From Litoditis marina (taxonomy: Eukaryota; Nematoda; Chromadorea; Rhabditida; Rhabditidae), in assembly GCA_964036275.1 (NCBI GenBank), contig OZ038436.1:13791904-13855903 (forward strand): a DNA stretch of 64,000 nucleotides, written 5' to 3'. Positions 61,901-64,000 of the stretch are shown here, in pieces. Every line of letters begins with the position of its first letter. Positions within the stretch are counted from its first letter, which is position 1. The notes under the pieces are model-generated. The model was given only the letters and a program-made list of their open reading frames with translations, had not been told where the DNA came from and did not search any database. A program made the translations under genes and the position numbers.

Positions 61901-62883
61901 AGAAATGGTGTGGGATGCTCCACTCGTGCTTCATGCCTTTGCCGATCATATTTCCTATCCGGTAAGACGTTCCAATATTGTTGATACAACCAATTAGGTC
62001 AGAAAACGTTTATAGTGTTGTCTTTTTCTTCTTTCTAAAGCCAGTCAATACGGGATGTTGCCTTCGGTCGAAGTTTCGAAATTATGGCGCGTATCAAATT
62101 CAAGCCACATCGAAGATTCGGCCATCCCCTGTGTTGCTCTGCTTGTCAAATGTTTGTATGATATAAGCCCGCGAAACGAAAACATGGTGATTGATCGATT
62201 GAAAACGAAAACTACGAATTGGTGGCAATCTCTGACGGACCATGGGCTTACGTATTCCTGCGCGCATGTATACATTGCGCGTAGCTCGTGTCTGAATTTT
62301 CCGGCTAGTAACTAAAACCAAGCTGTAAAGTGTGTGATATATCATCACAGGTACCCTACACTCTGGTTATTCTGTCTGTTTCTCTTCCGGAGGAGTCTAC
62401 GCCGGCTGCTTGTGATGAAATGATTCAGAGGTATGTTTTGTTTCAGGAATACCAACTTTACTCTCAGTTTAGTTTACAGGGAGGACGGTTTGTGTTTTCC
62501 GAACTTACTCCAGTATAGTTGTCTGAATAGCCGAAAAAAACAACAACAAAAAACTGGCGCCTTCTTGCCAATAGCGGAAAAAATTTGTCTGATTTCGCCA
62601 TTTATCGTTGTTTTGAATCGAAAAACGGGTTCATTCCTGTAGACTACTGGTGTTTGTGTCTGACTAGTAACACTGTTATTGGGTTTCAAAGAATACTTTC
62701 ATTCGATGTAGTTGAGTTCGTTTATTTGAATATAGCTATTTCACAGCGTCAACGAGCAAGAATTAATATGAAACGGTATTCCATTTCAGTCATCTCACTG
62801 ATAAATGGATCGAGTCAGGTGGCACGGAAGACAATGTTGGTCCCATTTTATCCCGAATTCTCGGCTACACAATTTGTGTTTGA
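58913..62883 (+). CDS. LAP1/LULL1-like torsin-activator candidate, single-pass membrane protein
   Basis: Nine exons in frame: 58913-59049, 59531-59689, 60582-60714, 60798-60902, 61074-61169, 61541-61625, 61846-61961, 62351-62430, 62790-62883; 334 residues. Residues 1-112 are polar and disordered with basic patches. One membrane helix (about 115-138, WFHLLALVLLILSGWAFL) is followed by a roughly 195-residue domain. That domain contains EEPIVLLIGGRNASDVVSYL, matching the first strand and helix of the AAA-like luminal domain of torsin-1A-interacting proteins. It also has YTLVILSVSLPEE, matching the later core strand, and ends GPILSRILGYTICV. R326 aligns with the arginine finger of LAP1/LULL1 (xLWSRISHLVLP). 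Known family role: nuclear-envelope or ER proteins that switch on torsin ATPase. The assignment is from fold-pattern recognition, not a search. The tail beyond the finger is shorter than in vertebrates. Confidence 0.7.
59290..59430. repeat. G-run segment in LAP1-like intron 1
   Basis: GGGGGTTTTGC-type phrases repeated three times and a G16 run at 59413-59428. Similar in style to the C/G-run islands of the phosphatase gene. Confidence 0.7.
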
Positions 62884-63751
62884 TAGTTTAGTAGGTTTAG
62901 TTAGTTGATCTCATGTTTTTCTGACGTTGTCAACGTTTATATTCGAACATGTGTAATTTGGTGGTAGATGCATAGATTTCAGAAAATAATGGTGTGATTT
63001 ACTATCATCCCTCACTGTTTTTCTAAGCGCTAATGTTTATGTTGTTAGCGGGTTTATTTTGGTATGCTGCATCGATTATAAGCACATTTTGGTTAAAAAG
63101 GTTCACAGGTAGTTTTTTGTTCAATGTTTGTGCGGGTGTAAATAAGCTAATTTGCACTAGGTTTAACTTATCTTCCCTAAATGCACTTTGTTACCTCTTC
63201 GCAATCATTTTATTCTCAGTTCTCAAGTTGTAAGTAGCATTGTATTTGAGCGAATGAATAGTTTGTAAACTTGGTTGATCATCTTTTTTCAGTTGCAAGT
63301 CGAGCTATATTAATCAAATTTATAAAAAAAATCATATCTTCTATCTCTCTAGTGTGTACGGTATCAGTAACCGCCGGTGTGCTCTGAATATTAGTGTTTC
63401 ACACAGTCAGTGAACATCAAGTCGGTAGATTTGCAATAACCGTATTGCTGAAAGCTACAATATTGATAAAGTAAATCGAGTTACAATAATACAATATTTT
63501 AATTATCACATTTTTATTGAACGACATTCAAGAGAAACACATAACACACAAGCTGTCATTTTGCCTATATATGGATAATATGTAGAATGTCAAAAATGGA
63601 ACCCTTGTTGTTTCATTATTATGGAATGTAATGAAAGTACACGCATGAGCATACAAAAATGAATCGTAACATTGAGGTAAACACTGGTCTGAGAAGACTT
63701 ATTAACGACCGAAATCGATTATTATTAGGTTTGAATCGGGGGAAATTCGAT
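62884..63751. other. Gap between convergent LAP1-like gene and minus-strand gene
   Basis: AT-rich, no exon signals that join into a reading frame. It should contain both 3' UTRs. Confidence 0.5.
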
Positions 63752-63880
63752 CTACTTTCCATATCCCCCTCCTCCCATGTAGTTGGAGTGTCCCTGTTGG
63801 GGATAGTCGTTCATTTGAATTCTTGGCTGCGGGCCAGGATTGACCAAGAGAATGGAATCAACGTTCTGGCATACACACAC
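63752..63880 (-). CDS. Terminal exon of unidentified gene (5' partial)
   Basis: On the minus strand a TTTGCAG acceptor is followed by 42 codons and a TAG: it starts VCVCQNVDSILLVNPGPQPR and ends NYMGGGGYGK. The exon begins in phase 0. The glycine/tyrosine-rich end suggests a disordered tail. The remainder lies beyond 63880 and no further exon is visible before the window ends. I do not recognise the protein. Confidence 0.5.
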   Translation of the reverse strand: MCVCQNVDSILLVNPGPQPRIQMNDYPQQGHSNYMGGGGYGK

Positions 63881-63929
63881 CTGCAAACATGTTACATGTA
63901 CGGGCTGCCAAGTTTGGGAAATGGGTGTT

Positions 63930-64000
63930 CAAACCGTTCCCAGCTACTTTTTGTAGCGGTCTGGACGAGAGAGTGCGCAGGTCAGAGAGAAGCAGATTGT
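63930..64000. repeat. Partial dispersed repeat at window edge
   Basis: The phrase AGCTACTTTTTGTAGCGGTC, then GAGAGAGTGCGCAGGTCAGAGAG resembles segments near 32380-32430, 40690-40740 and 54990-55030, so this is one end of a dispersed family cut by the window. Confidence 0.5.

Overview
This is eukaryotic DNA, almost certainly from a nematode. Genes are split into many short exons whose introns end in the worm-type acceptor (T)TTTCAG. Several first coding exons sit directly behind an acceptor, as expected for spliced-leader addition. The protein families also fit a worm: a small cytosolic tyrosine phosphatase with a disordered basic N-terminus, one rapsyn gene, and a Cys-loop channel. Introns of 0.3-1.6 kb and heavy repeat load argue against a compact C. 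elegans-type genome; I cannot name the species.

Layout. 452-1259 (+): last two exons of a WBP11-like splicing factor. 1260-10122: 9 kb without a convincing gene, full of CT microsatellites and small hairpin elements. 10123-15458 (+): eight-exon NFIL3-like bZIP factor. 16309-27448 (-): 24-exon Cys-loop ligand-gated channel with a very long acidic N-terminal extension, convergent with the bZIP gene. 29090-35688 (-): 14-exon rapsyn homologue (myristoyl-type N-terminus, TPR-like repeats, RING-H2, proline-rich tail, PDZ-ligand C-terminus), 1.6 kb upstream of the channel on the same strand. 36.9-44.1 kb: intergenic, with GA microsatellites and a GA-rich minisatellite. 44167-52405 (+): 15-exon protein tyrosine phosphatase with intact active-site motifs. 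53427-56397 (+): unrecognised multi-pass membrane protein carrying a 132-bp internal tandem duplication. 58913-62883 (+): nine-exon single-pass protein whose C-terminal half resembles the luminal torsin-activating domain of LAP1/LULL1, with a candidate arginine finger. 63752-63880 (-): last exon of a further gene that leaves the window.

Exon phases were checked by hand: every junction in the bZIP, channel, rapsyn, phosphatase and LAP1-like models keeps frame (366, 956, 556, 413 and 334 residues).

Repeats are the second theme. At least three families of short non-autonomous elements begin TATAG and end CTATA: a 237-bp family (five copies), a 197-bp family with a tRNA-like internal promoter (four copies) and another 197-bp family (two copies). 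A related 211-bp element is also present. In several introns the element end lies exactly on the 5' splice site, so the donor reads G|GTATAG and the element supplies most of it. Other elements are a nested 1.68-kb Mutator-like element with a 9-bp target duplication, a family with GGCACCGTAG ends, a family with TTGTAGTTTG hairpin ends, and a perfect 43-bp intronic inverted repeat.
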